Assembly: GCA_947561715.1 (NCBI GenBank) | Contig: OX387204.1 | Coordinates: 11,413,001 to 11,477,000 of the forward strand | Direction of reading: 5' to 3' | DNA: 64,000 nucleotides | Source of the DNA: Ascidia mentula | Lineage: Eukaryota; Chordata; Ascidiacea; Phlebobranchia; Ascidiidae | Shown here: positions 32,814-46,063 of the stretch, in pieces | Layout of the letters: every line of letters starts with the position of its first letter | Position numbering within the stretch: the first letter of the stretch is position 1 | Notes under the pieces: model-generated | Databases searched by the model: none | Told to the model about the DNA's origin: nothing | The model's input: only the letters and a program-made list of their open reading frames with translations | Program-made: the position numbers and the translations under genes

Positions 32814-35800
32814 CTTTGACAACCATTACATGGAAATGCCTCTTCCGTAACTGCCAAATAGCAGTTCGTTCGCATTAAGTGATGTTTTTTCATAACCGTT
32901 GCAAGTGGTTCTTTATTTGCCTTATCATGCTTTGCCTTATTTGTTTTGATTTGTTTTGCTTTTATTTGTGGCTATAATTTAAAAATTCTATATGTTTAGG
33001 TGTAAATCCGAATAAATGGAAAACAGGAATGCATTTCAAAAGTTATGTTATGTTTTTGAATACAGAAACTGGAATAATTTTGAATTTAAAGTAACTGATG
33101 TTTGATGATTGCGCAACATACGGCTCCGGTTTTAATCAACCTTTTATAAACACTATATTATCCTATGTATTATTCAATCGCCCATTATTTTTATGGGAGT
33201 CGGCCAAACTCCGCCACTTTATAAAATTAAACCTCCCCATTTTGATTAAATTTTCTATCGAAATACTAAAACAGATTAGGGTTATAATGCAATATCAGAG
33301 CAATAACGATTTGCATAAAATTTTAATGACCTAAATTCAAAATTTGTGTCGTATCTTGAAAAGCATCGGGTGGTTTAAAAATTAGGTACCCTAATCAAAT
33401 AAACACGACACCAGCGTGGTACGGATGCGTTTCTACTGTCAATATTTTGAAACGTCGTTTCATGTTAATGTTTTACGCAAGTGCACCGGTATTTTTCATT
33501 CCCTGATCTTGTCGCATCGACGGTTAAGTTAGGTAAATGGATTTAATATCACGACGAACACGTTTATCACACCTGACTGAAACTTATCGATCTATGTTGT
33601 TCGTTTATGCGGCCGCTTCAATCGCTGTTGCCTATCTGCACTCTCTAAATTATGAGTTGCGAATGTAGAGAACGGTTGTTGGAAGGAGACAGTGATTTTG
33701 CGGAACGAGAAAATGAAATATGATCCTATCGATTGCAGGTGCGCCACTACTAAGTAAACGTTATCTGGATTCCGCGCAAGCTTATAGAGATTCGAAAGGT
33801 GGGCCTAAAACTGCAAAACCGTCATAAACAGTTTTTGTATGAACAAAAATGTTTTTCGTATTATTGCATATATTTTGATTTTATCCTTGTGGTATTTCGG
33901 CCAACAGGACAAAACCACAAAACGCTCAGACCCACACCAAACTTATAAATAATTTGCGACTGAAGCTGTTAGGCGTAGGAAACATGCAGTTTTTAAATCT
34001 TTTCCAAATCAGTGGAGCTCAACTCTCGACCGCGACCAAAAGGAAAATGGGTATATTTTCTTCAAACACATTAATATTTTAGGCCGTTTTAGGCTCAGCA
34101 CGTGAAACGGTAAATACAAGATTTTCTTGTTTGGAGCTCGTGTGTGTTAGGAATGTTCACAAGAAGGTTTTGCTGTGTTTATCCATCGCTGAAATTTGAA
34201 TCATATTGAACAAAATGAGTTCATGAAAGTGCTGGTGACGATCTAATTGAAACCAAATCTTTAAGCTCAAATCGTAATCTTCCTCTGAGTCGCCATTCCT
34301 TCAATAATTGATATTCTCCATTGGCGAATTGTACGGCGATTGTTCGGTCATAATCACGCTTGAAATCCTAGCATTGTGTAAAAAAGCAACAGCAAAATTA
34401 TGTACGCAGAGCTTCTGGCTATATGGCTGCAAAATGGGAAACCTCAATAAACTATTCATGAAGAGGCTTTTGTATTGTGCCGGCTAATTTTGATGTCAGC
34501 CTAGAATTACTATTTGCGCTGACGACATAGAGGTTATGATATCAGGAGTAAAGCAGGGCACGCGAATTCAATCATCAAAATTACATGAAAACAACCCCTA
34601 ATCGCACCTTCGGACCAAGATATAGTGTTGATGTCGTAAATAATTTACGCCGGTGGAAATTTGTATTTTGTAAGCAATGAGCACATACTTCAATATATAT
34701 GTAAATGCTGCAACATAACGTGAGCTTTGCTTGTCGCATGAATTTCAGTGTTTGCCACTTGAATAGTGATAGGAATTTATTGCTTTCCAAAGAACGTCAC
34801 ACCAATGGCTAAAAACCGTAAATTTTCTTAAAACCGACGTCTGGTTTCTGTGTAAAGAAATTTTGTTAAACAAGCGACCATGTTGATGTTGTGTCACCCA
34901 GACGTTGCCACCCATGTTTTCCTGTGTTTGTGGACGCCAAACAACCTGACGTAAAGCGGCAGCTGACCAGTTACAATTTGCACTGTGATTGAACAACCAT
35001 TTATTTTGGACATAATCGCACAGTTCAGATATTTCCTACAAGACATACAATTCGGTGATACGGTGCGTTAAATTGCTTGTCTGCACACTCTTCTACAAAT
35101 GTTTACGCACTGTGAGGTGCGCGTGTGGCAGTTCACACGCGTGTTTAAAATTTGCACACGTAGCATTTTTTTTACTCAGTGTAATTCATTCCCCCCATTC
35201 CCCAAATAAATCGCAATAATTCTACTTCAAATTTTATCGGAGATAGCGGTAGTGTTCAAAACTAACAAACCTCCCATTTATTTGAGTGTTTACAAGGGGG
35301 TTTTATTATCAGTGTCCAAGTGCCAAAAAAACAATCTTTCGCTTAAAACATATTAAAACAATGCTTTTACGCAAGATGTATCGCTTATTAAAGCTGGCGC
35401 CCGAACATTACTTTGCTCCTCGTTTTCCCTGATGTTGAGACTGTATGGGTATTGTTAGCGAAGAGTTCCCACCATCCCACCCAAATTGTTTCGTGTCTAG
35501 TTTCGCTACCACCCAGGTCGGTGACGTCAGGAGGTCACCAACAGTCAAGTGGTGTCATGAAAGTAAACCATAACCATGCGTGATTTTGGAGCCAATTATA
35601 CCCTGCTATGCAGGACATTAGTGATTGCCCTGGTAACAGGGTTTATAAAGTTTCCTCGTTTTGCTTGCACAGTTTAACTTTGCCCTCTTCGGTAAACACT
35701 ACCTTTCAGTTGAGACCTTTGCATTTGTGAGAAGCTTTTCTTCGCGAACATAAAACACATTTCAATCTGTGCACCCTGTCACGGTCTAACGCACCATTTG

Positions 35801-36992
35801 AACGCACTCACGGCGACATTATGACGTGCGAGAGAAAGCTTATTATCTGTTCAAACAAGAGAACTACTGTGTAAGCAACATGCAAAGAATTAGTCAAGTA
35901 TTTTTTGCATTCCTAGTTTTCCGGCGCCATCGTAGTTTATTCCGTTTGTTACATACATTAATTATTAATCGGGTTTTATTTTCCGTCTATAATGGATCAA
36001 GTGCCCAACGTCAAATATTTAAAAAATCTATCTTTAATTGGGGCAAAATGTCGACAGGATTTCCTCCTAACCTCGCTGACAGGACGTGATACTGCTTGAT
36101 TAAACGCCATATGTTGGTAAATTTTTGGTGTAAGAAACCGTACAGTTTATTTGTCACACAAATTAATTTAATATGGGTTAACACGATGTGTTGAAATTAA
36201 ATTTTGCGTTTATGGCCTTGTGGACGCCTAGCTTCGTATGATAAGGATAAATAGAAAAAAATCAGTAATCAACATTTTCACCTTTGTTCCGCAATGGAAA
36301 ACTGGCCTTCCGTATTTCTCAATACTGCCACTTAGTGTTACATTTTTAGTGCATACACCCAGCAGCGAATTTTGGACTTGTGATATAGATTTTTAACCTT
36401 TTACATCTCTATACCTCTTTCGTAATGTGTCCACATGTTTGCAAAATAATATTTAGTTTTATGATAATGTTTTACACCCTACGCAGAAATATTGCATGTT
36501 ACCACATGACAGGATATCGTCCCACTGCGCAGGACCTTACCTGACGATTACGGCTATCGTATCGCGTTCATCAGGTTCACTGACATTGTAGCCAAGGCAC
36601 TGCAGTCAAGCGGGCGGTGTGACGTATGTATAGCGCACGTTCACCACGAAAATGTGTCTTGGTCGCAAAAAACATGAGTGACTGACATATATCTGCTAAG
36701 TTCCTCATGTTTTATGCTTATTTAGCTCCACAAGATTAAAAGTAAACTTTGTCCACCCTCTTTGTGTAACATTCCTGAGTTACCGTAAAAAGAGCAACAA
36801 ATTTCTTGGAGTGTTGGTAATGTAACTCGATATAATTTATGTGTATGGATGTCTTGCTTTTTTTAAACACTGGTCACATTACCCGAGTATAGTCTCATTG
36901 ACAAGAATTTTCTTACTGCATATCTTAAAAAAATAATTAAGTGCAATGGAAAGGTTTCGTCAGGGTCTGTTAAATCATAGAATACTAATACT
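32814..36992. other. Gene-free intergenic region upstream of ALMS1
   Basis: About 4.2 kb without a supported exon. It holds a palindromic CRE-like TGACGTCA at 35522-35529 next to GGTCACC repeats, and a region of alternating CACGCG/GTGTG words near 35100-35160. It contains no recognisable transposase or RNA gene. Remote enhancers of the GFI1-like gene could lie here (inference). Confidence 0.45.
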
Positions 36993-37128
36993 AAACTTTG
37001 TTTTGAACCACGGCGGTTGTTTTAGTATTATATTTTTAATGATAAACAGAGACCATTCACCCTCGTTCTTCTGATGTCTCGGAAAATGTATTTCTGTTAT
37101 ACAACCGCCGTGGTTCAAAACAAAGTTT
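36993..37128. mobile_element. 136-bp MITE with 28-bp perfect terminal inverted repeats
   Basis: Bases 36993-37020 are exactly reverse-complementary to 37101-37128 (outer part AAACTTTGTTTTGAACCACG, inner part ending CGGTTGT). The central ~80 bases are unrelated and non-coding. It sits about 170 bases upstream of the first ALMS1 coding exon. Target duplication not clear. Confidence 0.82.
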
Positions 37129-37301
37129 CGTTGCAAAAAATGTCAACAATGGAAGGGTCAATAGGAGTAACTGTAAATCGTTTGAATGGTAAAAAGTCAA
37201 CTAGTTTGTACGCTATAAATTAAAAATAGTATTTGTAAATTTGATCGTAGAAAAGTGTTTTTAAAGTTATTTTTAATATTTTAGATCTGCAAACCTATAG
37301 C

Positions 37302-40300
37302 ATGTCAGAATCGTCGTTTGATACAAGTGCAGCCAATACTGCGGCATCCCTCGCCAGTGGTCATTCCCTAGGCCAGTGCATAAAGCTAACAGCCGAAGAG
37401 GTTTGAAACACTAGTACTGCATTACAAACATGTCATTACATACCAAGATACCACAGTATTTAAACGAACAAAATGAAAAGCTAAGCTTTTTTGTTGTTTG
37501 ATTTGTTATACTACCCTGGCATCTTTTTAATTTAGAAAAGGTTTAGGCAATAGAAAATTAATCGGTGTTGTTTATGATTGTCAGATTGGATAGTTTGTAA
37601 TTTGCACAAAGGTTTTTTTTTCAGCGAGCTACTTAGCCAACTTTTATGTATTTTGGATTTATTAGTTGATGTTTACTGTATGGATTGCCAATAAAATTTT
37701 AAAATTGTGTGATATTTTACCCAATCTGTGTCAAAATACAAATTCATGACACTAAACAATCACAGCATTTCTGTAACATTACCAACTATGTGGGTTTACC
37801 ATTCTATAAATGTATTTTAAATTAATTTTGTTTAAGTCTCAGGGAAAGCAATGGTTTGAGTTATGTCCAACTTTTGAAAAAGAGTGGCACACATTGCAAG
37901 GAGAGCCTTCATCTCAGGTACATGCTGTTTACTGCATATAATAATTATTTATTAATATATTATATTTATTTTTTTGTAAGATCACTATTGAAGATGAAAT
38001 GAGTGAATTACCCAGCCATGTGGCAACTGGAAAAAAAATTCAAGGTTTGTTCTATGGTTCTAAAATTTAGGTTAGATAATTTAAGTATGTGTCGATGTAT
38101 ATTTGTTCTTTGTCGGCATATGTCTTCACATACCTAATTGTTAATTAAAATTAAAAAGTGATGTATTTTTATTTGTTTGTACATAATTTTTTTTTAGATG
38201 TTTCCAACTCTGAAGTGCATGTTGAAAAAAATGATTGTCAAATTGAGGAAAGACCATTGACGGTCGACCAGTTATCAAACATTCTGGAAAAAGATGACTC
38301 ATTGGCGCAACGTGTGCAAAATTTGCTAGATGACAGCTGTGAGGTTAAAAGTTTGGAAGACAATGATCATATAAATAGCAACAATAACAATGATCACACA
38401 ACTCCACGGTCATGTGAAAAGCTAATAACAACAAAAACAGACAAAACAAGTTCTGAGTTTAAACCTGAAGCAGTCGACAAAAGTTCCTTAACAAGTGGTC
38501 AAAGGTTACCTGAAATGCTAAAGCAACCTGTGCCACAATCTGATACAGACATGTACAAAATTATTTCTCAATTGTCTGAAAAAAGTGACCCTTTCGGCAG
38601 TTTAAACACTTCAAAAAGCACTGAGTATGGTGATCTGCCAGAAACAGTTGACATACCCCCAGATATCATTAAGCGTCTCAATACCATGAGATTACTTGAC
38701 AAGTCCAGTGCTTCACCAAAGGAAGCCTGGGTTCCTTCATCATTAGTTGGGATATCTGGACCATCTTTTCAAGATTTTTCAACGGCCAAAAATTTACAAA
38801 ATGAAGGAATAAAATCCAAAGCAAGTAATGAAGCACCTATAAGTGGCAATGTCCAATATCATTTTGGGTCAAATCCAACAACTCCACAGTTTCCATTCGA
38901 TGAATGCAACCTGAAACAGCTACAAACATATATAGAAAAGAAGTCTGGAGAACCAAGTATTTCACCTCTTGTTGTTGGGAGTGAAATAGTTGTTGGGGAT
39001 ACTTCTAATTCTTCTCCATTTGTTAACCCTAATCATGTAACTTCTGTTGAGGGTGACATTTCTCAACCAAAGTTACCACCCACTTCAGTTCCACTGTCTG
39101 TTGAAACTATCTGTCCCCAAAATCCTATTCAGCCCACTGCAACTAACTTAGTGGTGGGTGAAACTGAAAGAATTGAACCAGAAGGAATGAGCCCACCTGT
39201 GGTATCATCTGCAGGTACTTTGTTGTCTTCAGGAAATTTATCAAGGGATCGAGGAACCAAGTCTCTGTCAGAAACCTCACAACATCCTTGTTCTTTACCT
39301 TTTGATTCTGGTAACATGTTGTTAACTACAGAAGAAAAGGCCTCATCAAGTAAAAGTAGGTCTTCATCCAAAGGCAAAAACTTGGATGAGAGTTTGGCTG
39401 ATGAATCTATATTGGCCAGGATTAAATCTGTACTTTCTGAATCTATGTCTAAGCCACAAGTTGGATCATCCCTTTGTGAACCAACTAATGCAGGATTGGG
39501 GAGATCAGATGCCAGCTTTGCAAGTAGCATTGATTCTCTTGCGGTTCAAGTCAAGGCTTTATTGCAAGAAGAGATTGACCAACAACTTGAAAGCAAACAT
39601 GACCATGATGTTAACCTAAGTGCAGTCATTGAAAATTTTGAGCAAACAGATTTATGGAAATATGTTTGCCAGTTTCTTCCTCCAGTTGAAACAAATGCCA
39701 CTGAAGGATGCAGAAATTTTGAAGAGGATGAAAAAGATGATGCAAATCAATCTGAAATATCTTTAAACAACACTTTACTTGATAGAATCAGATCTGAGTT
39801 TAATAAAGAAAAGGCTGCGATGCAACAAGCTGCTTTATCTACAGTACAAACAGCTACCACAAGTACCACAGCAACACAAAATGGTTGTAGCTACCCAAAC
39901 TTGCAACATAACACTATTGACCCATCTGATCCATCAAAGATCAGTTTTCCCAAAGGTTTAGAAACACAGAGTGTTAAAAGCCCCAATTGTGGTTATGACG
40001 AAGTAAAAAGTCCTGTATCTTGTCCTAGTAAGCATAGTTACAAAATATCTGAAAAATCCCATGCTGAAACAATTCCTGGTATTCCTGATTTTTCACGGAG
40101 TGTATTTTCTTCCACTGAAGGTGATCAACCAAGGCCAAAGCTGTCGGATGTAAGTTATTTGTGACCACTTTAAATGAGAAAGTTACATAAGCTGTTTTAC
40201 TACAATGTTTAGGTGAGAAATGCAGTATCTCCAATTGTCGAAAAATCTGGTTTCAAACTCAAAGTACATGAAGTTCAGCAAAGAACAGTTGACCATAAGT

Positions 40301-43300
40301 TTCTGCATAAGGACCTAGGTATGTAATTATTTTTGCTTTCTTCGCAAAATTATTAAAAAACATTTTGTTTTTATTGCAGAACGGCAAAAAGAATTAAAGA
40401 TTATTTGCCCAAAGGTTTGTTAAAGTAGTGGTGTAAATAATGTAGGGCATTTTTAAACTATTCACTGATGGTTAGGATCAGGATATAAGAATTTCATCAT
40501 TCAGAACCGAGGAATCTTCATCTTCACATTCAGCTCAGAATGCTGATAGGTAGGCGTAGACATTATGCAATTGCAAAACAAAAAAACCTTGATTTCTCTA
40601 TCATATGCTATTTGTTTAAATGTTTGATTCTTCTTTTTTAAATTTTAGACTACAAAAACTCTTATTTTGTAGTTTTGGAGACTCACAAAGTTTTCGAAAG
40701 GGTGAGGCACAAATTATACCAAACCAGTTTGTTTCCCCTAACAAAGAAAAGGTGCACCAGAACAAAGAATATAACAATCCAAACTGTAAGTAACATTTCA
40801 GTAGCGTACTTGTTTGTTATCATGTACATTTTTAAAACAGATGGTCGTGGAAGAGATGCTACTCAACCTGGCAAAGTACCTGAAAGTCGTCATTCCAGCA
40901 CACCAGTAAAACATCACTTCTCCCAACGTAATATTTTCTTCTATTTCCCTATCAAGATTAGTAACTGTTAAATAAATTGTAGTAATCATTTTTTTGCAGA
41001 TGTGGCTTTTCAGCCTTCCACTGGCATTTCATTTCTGCATGTTTCTCCCAATAGTTCATCTAAAAAATCACCAATTAGTGAGTTAGTGAGATACACATAT
41101 ATCTTATCATTAATCCATCTTGGTCCTTTTCAGAGGGACAAACAGCTCAGGGTAGTGAGTTACAACACAAAAATTCCAAGTCACCATTGAGAAAGTCCCA
41201 ACAAAACAGGAAAAGTCCTAAAAAAGTAATACTACAAAACAGACCAACTGTATTTGATTGGCTTTCTTCTCCTGAGAGAAAGCAGTACAAAGGGAAAGAA
41301 AAGCTGTTGCCCACTTTTAATGAATTGATGATGGAGCAAGAGAAACAGATGGTTAAACAGGTCCATGATGAGCAAGAACTTGATTTGATACCTACATCAG
41401 ATAAGGAAATGCCAAAATGCCTAAGTAGTGATGGGGCTCCTTCAGAACCTGTACAGTCAACTCCTACAGAAGAACCAACGAACATGACATCTGTAAAAAC
41501 TGCACTTGAAAGTAGAACACAAAGTCAACCAATTCCAGAAAAAAAACAGGCAAGTGGAACATTGCATTTGCATGGCCCACCTTCCTCCTTGTGTTTGGAA
41601 GTGGAAGAGAATGATTCATACCAAAATCTGTCTATGTCAGTGAACCAAATGCCTTCAATACCAAGTGAGTCATTACACGAATCCAAATTGAGTGATGTTG
41701 AAATGCATCGACGAATGCTCAACAATTTACCTTCAAGCAGAAGCACTGATGATCGAGATGCTTTAACTTCTAAATCTAGCACTAATTTACTCAGCTCCTT
41801 GGATGATTTTCACACACTTGATGTAAACGTGCAGAAGCAGATTTTGAAAAAGCTCGTTGCCCTCCTTCAATCAAAAAAGAAAAGTGATCTTAGTTCGCAT
41901 TCAGCACAAAAACCAAGAAAAGGTGTGTCCAGGCCTGTTCATGTTTATCCTTCTCGAAATGTGCTGCATGAAACTTCCCAGAACAGCAATGCAGCAGTGT
42001 GTGACAGTGACAGCACAGAATACTGTGAGCTTCCTTCATCAAGGCAGACCTCATTAGTCAAAGATGACAATTCTGTAAGAAAGGTATTTGGAGTAGATGA
42101 AAGCAAAGCTGAACAAATTATGAAACGCCTTCTGAGAAAAATTGAAAAACAGAAAGTTGATGAGCGATGGAAATCTGGAAGAAAAATAGAAAAAAGGTAT
42201 AATATACTTAATGCCTATTCAAGAATCACATTGAAAATATTTTGAAGGGCCGCCTCATCAAGTACTCCTGAAAAAGTTCATGCTCCACTGATTGTGCCAG
42301 AAGCAAGTTCCATTGCATCAACAGATACAGATGCGAGTAGGGCTGTTCAATATGTCCACATGAAAAGACATGCCCCTGCTAGAAAGAAAAAGGTTGGAGA
42401 ACTAATATAATACAAAACATGTTAAATACTTATTGCAAAACAGTTCCTAATTGTAAGTGAAGAAATTATATCAGATGTAGCAAGTGCAATTAAAAACATA
42501 TGTATTTTCCAGATAACTTATGTGGAAGAGGTTTCTAGCAGTGAACCAACAATTGTAAAAGTAAAGAGAAGGCACAGAAAGCCTGACTTTGTTACAACAC
42601 GAGTAGTTTTGCATGACAGGTGTGTTTTTGCTATGTTTTGGGACTAACACACACAATGAATGCTTTAATTATTTTCTTGTAATTTGTTTGCTATACTAAA
42701 TTGGAATAATTGAATATCTTTGCTTGTTTTCACTCATCAGGTCTGTGCAAGCCAATATTGAGGAAGAGACATCTGCGCTATCACATGACATTGCAACTAA
42801 TTTTCCTTCTCCAGTTGTATCGAAAGCAAAACCTAAAAGATCAAAATCAGTTCAGACTCGTCACCTAAAAGGTTTGTGGAAATTTCTTGTGTGAACTCTG
42901 CTAAATCTACAGTTTTAGATTACACTCTTATTTTCCAATAGAAAGGTAAGACAATGTTATACATTTCACCCAAATATAACTTTAAAATCACATTGTGCTT
43001 GATGTCTAAATATGTAAATATATATAGACGAGCATAAATAATACAGTACACAAGTTCTCCATTGGTACTTGGCCATCACAGAAGCATTTGTGTTCCAGAA
43101 AACAAAGAAAATGTTTTGTTGGATGATACAATTACACTGGATTCAGCTGTAAAGGAGATGCAAACCTCGACAAGACAAGGTAAATATGCTTATGTCATAT
43201 AAAAAATAGTAAGTCACTGTATGCACAATTTTTGATCAATAAAAATGTTATTTGCCACTTAAAGTCCATTCCTGTTGGCCCTTTGTTGGTCGGCTTATCA

Positions 43301-44881
43301 TATAATGAGGATCATAAAAAACTATATTCAATAGTCTAATAAACATGTATAGTAAGTTAGGTACTAAATGTGGCTGTCTCACTTTTACGATGTCCACTAG
43401 ATTTTGATGCATGAAAGTTTGTATTCTTGAAATCTCCTGTTGTCTTTATGGCCAACAAACACTTAGTAACAGAAGTTGTTTGTTTGGCATTTTTCTTGGG
43501 TATATATATTTCGCCTGTGCTTGGCGACATCACTGATGGATTTTTGATTTAAAAATTCCATGTAACAAATTTCCTTATGTGACACATTTAATTTATTAGG
43601 TTCCACTCCAAAAGAAACACAACGCTTTTCAAGTTTTTATGTGGATTTTACCAAGGAGAAGAAAAACGTCCCAGAACCACAAGGTAAATTTTATTTTGGT
43701 TGTGCTACGTTACTCAAGATAATTCAAATTCTTTTTTATAGAAAAAATGCCATTCCAGAAAAGCCTTGCATGGTATGAACCATTTAGTTATCAACCTCCG
43801 TGGATGGACATGCATGAAGTTGAAAATGGTGGGTCTGTTACCACTGTATATGTAATAATTGAATTAATAGGAGTTGTGCTTTTTGAGATATTTAGCTTAA
43901 TGTGGTGTTTGCATTTGATGTGGCGGCTGGGGGTTGAGTTAATGTTCTTGTCTAAAACTTAATTAGCATATTTGAGAAAATGTTCTTTTTTTCAAAAGGC
44001 ACTGTTAATAGTAAAATGTCATCAATGCTTTCACTAAAAACTTTCTTTAAAATATGTTTTTATCCCGATTGTATTTTTTCCTACTAACATTATGTTTTAG
44101 GCCAAACATTACTATGGTGTGTTTTTTTTTTGTTTTATTTTAAAGCAAATAGGGAAGGACTGGTTCGAATCACTTTGCAAGAAGCACTGAGCGGCAATTT
44201 GCCTAACTTCGTATCAAAGTCACGTGAAAGACAACGAAAAATTGCAATTAATGCTGAGGAAAGAAGATTACAAGAGGTGGTGTATTTAGATACACTGTAT
44301 TCCCATAACTGAACAACATGAGCAACCTAAAGCAGATATTAAGGAATATTAGATATAAATGTATTTAGAAATACTTGTTTGTGCAAGTGAACCAGCTTAA
44401 GATAATACACATATTTTTATTGTTTTTTATCAGGTGTGGGCTGAAGAGCGCCAACGTGTTTTTGGTGCCAAAACGGACAACACTCGCAAACCGTTATCAT
44501 GTCAGTGCTGTGTTTTTTGTTTGCATCTTACATTTTTTTAGTTACGTTCTGATATAATGCATTTACATTTTTCCATTCAATCAAGGGAAATAATCTATTT
44601 TAGATCCCCCATTTAAACGGCGTGTTGAGTTAACTCGTCGTCAAGTGATTGAAGAAACCAGGGAAAAGTATCAACAGCTTCCAGAAGTTGTGAAAAGAAA
44701 AAAGGAGGAAGAACGGAGGCGACAATATGCAACAAACCGCCTAAAAGCAAACCTATACAAAAAGGTTACAATGTTTCCCCAATTTTCTTGTTTTATTAAC
44801 TTTTTGACATGAACTTACCACAATGATTCAATTTTGCAGAAAATTCAAAACAAGGTGCTTGGGAAATACTTCATTGAATAA
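37302..44881 (+). CDS. ALMS1: ALMS1 (Alstrom syndrome protein homologue)
   Basis: Exons: 37302-37400, 37843-37917, 37981-38044, 38198-40149, 40213-40318, 40380-40414, 40476-40549, 40673-40785, 40841-40927, 41000-41077, 41134-42196, 42248-42392, 42513-42619, 42741-42871, 43099-43179, 43600-43683, 43742-43828, 44146-44276, 44434-44500, 44604-44764, 44840-44881; 1593 aa. Exon 8 could also start at 40649 in frame. Most of the protein is Ser/Thr/Glu-rich and disordered. The last ~130 residues form the ALMS motif: LQEALSGNLPNFVSKSRERQ, then REKYQQLPEVVKRKKEEERR and NRLKANLYKKKIQNKVLGKY; AWYEPF and PPW upstream match the ALMS1 W-E-P repeats. Known role: basal body and centrosome protein needed for cilium maintenance. 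The long N-terminal tandem repeats of vertebrate ALMS1 (over 4000 aa) are absent. Acceptor 17 bases before the ATG; AATAAA at 44981-44986. Confidence 0.9.
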
Positions 44882-46063
44882 TTTTGTAGACTGATTGTAT
44901 TATACTGATGTTATTTTGTATAGCCTACATTTTCTTGTTGTTTTGTGCGATTTTGTATGCGACATAGTTTATTACAAGTAAATAAAGAAACTTTAATAAG
45001 ACTTGAAATAAGTAGAATAAAGGAACAAAATCAAACAGTATTTTGTCTTTATTCAAAACAATTTTATGCACTGCGAAACAAAAATTGCAACATTAAGTCA
45101 AAACGTTAGGGAAAAGCGCAAAAACCGATGTTTCCTTCAAAGCAGAAGAATATTTCCATGTGATAAAAACGAAAACGGGATCAAAAACTGATCTACAGGG
45201 ATTCCGATTCGGCCGATTTTATATACGTTTTGCGTTAGCCCAAAGGCGAGGTGTATTGGATTCCATGTGGGACGATAAAATGTACGTCGAAGAGCACTAA
45301 AGACAAGATAGGAGAAATGTCTTGTTGAATGATACGAGTGTTAAGACAGCATTTTTGTAACATTCTGCCCGACTGAATTTACCTTGACGAGGTCAAAGTT
45401 TTGGAGAAAGAGATAACTTAGAATAAGGCGCAATGTGCATACTTTCCAACAACTTGTCACTATTCACTCACAACGTTCCTATTTTCTCGCGCGGCGTTCT
45501 TTCTTGCGTGTTTGAACTGCTGCCCCCATAGCTTAAAAGCATCCACCGTGGTTAGGCATGGTTGCCAGATGGTCAAAACACTTGACGGCCAGATTTTGTT
45601 TTCCTTTCGGCTAAACCACGTTTTTCCCCTAATGGCTTAACCGAATTTCGTTTTCTGTTAAGTACCGTTACTGCTTAAGAAGTAGTATATTTCATAAGTT
45701 TTTAAACAAATTTCTTGGTGACAAAAGCTGTAATTACACTTAAAATGTTTTGCTGTGCACACAATGCTTCTAAAATCTCGTGTTTCACGAACATTTTGAC
45801 CGAGAAGATTTGTATTATAGTTGAGTTCACAATTACAAGTGGTTATTTCAAATCTACACAGGATGAACAATATGGATCAATTCGTTTACTTGAATGCAAT
45901 GTTCACAAACACTTTGTTGGGGGGTATTTTTTTCCTGGGTAACAGTTCAATGAGATACTTGTCACATTGTCAGTCATTTTTAAACTAAAGGAATTTTTAC
46001 ATGAAGCATATCACAAAATCTTTACAAAACATATTGCACTATAAAAATAATTAAAAGAAATAT
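44882..46063. other. Intergenic region between ALMS1 and WASHC3 3' ends
   Basis: Convergent 3' flanks. A segment at about 45555-45640 (ATGGTTGCCAGATGGTC) resembles the termini of the hAT-like elements elsewhere in the window, but no partner end was placed. No coding exon supported. Confidence 0.45.

Noticed and set aside
39129..39530. 133-codon minus-strand ORF antisense to ALMS1 exon 4
   Set aside because: Shadow of the Ser/Glu-rich plus-strand coding exon.
44159..44175. GGTTCGAATC-like tRNA T-loop motif
   Set aside because: Falls inside a conserved ALMS1 coding exon and no tRNA cloverleaf surrounds it.
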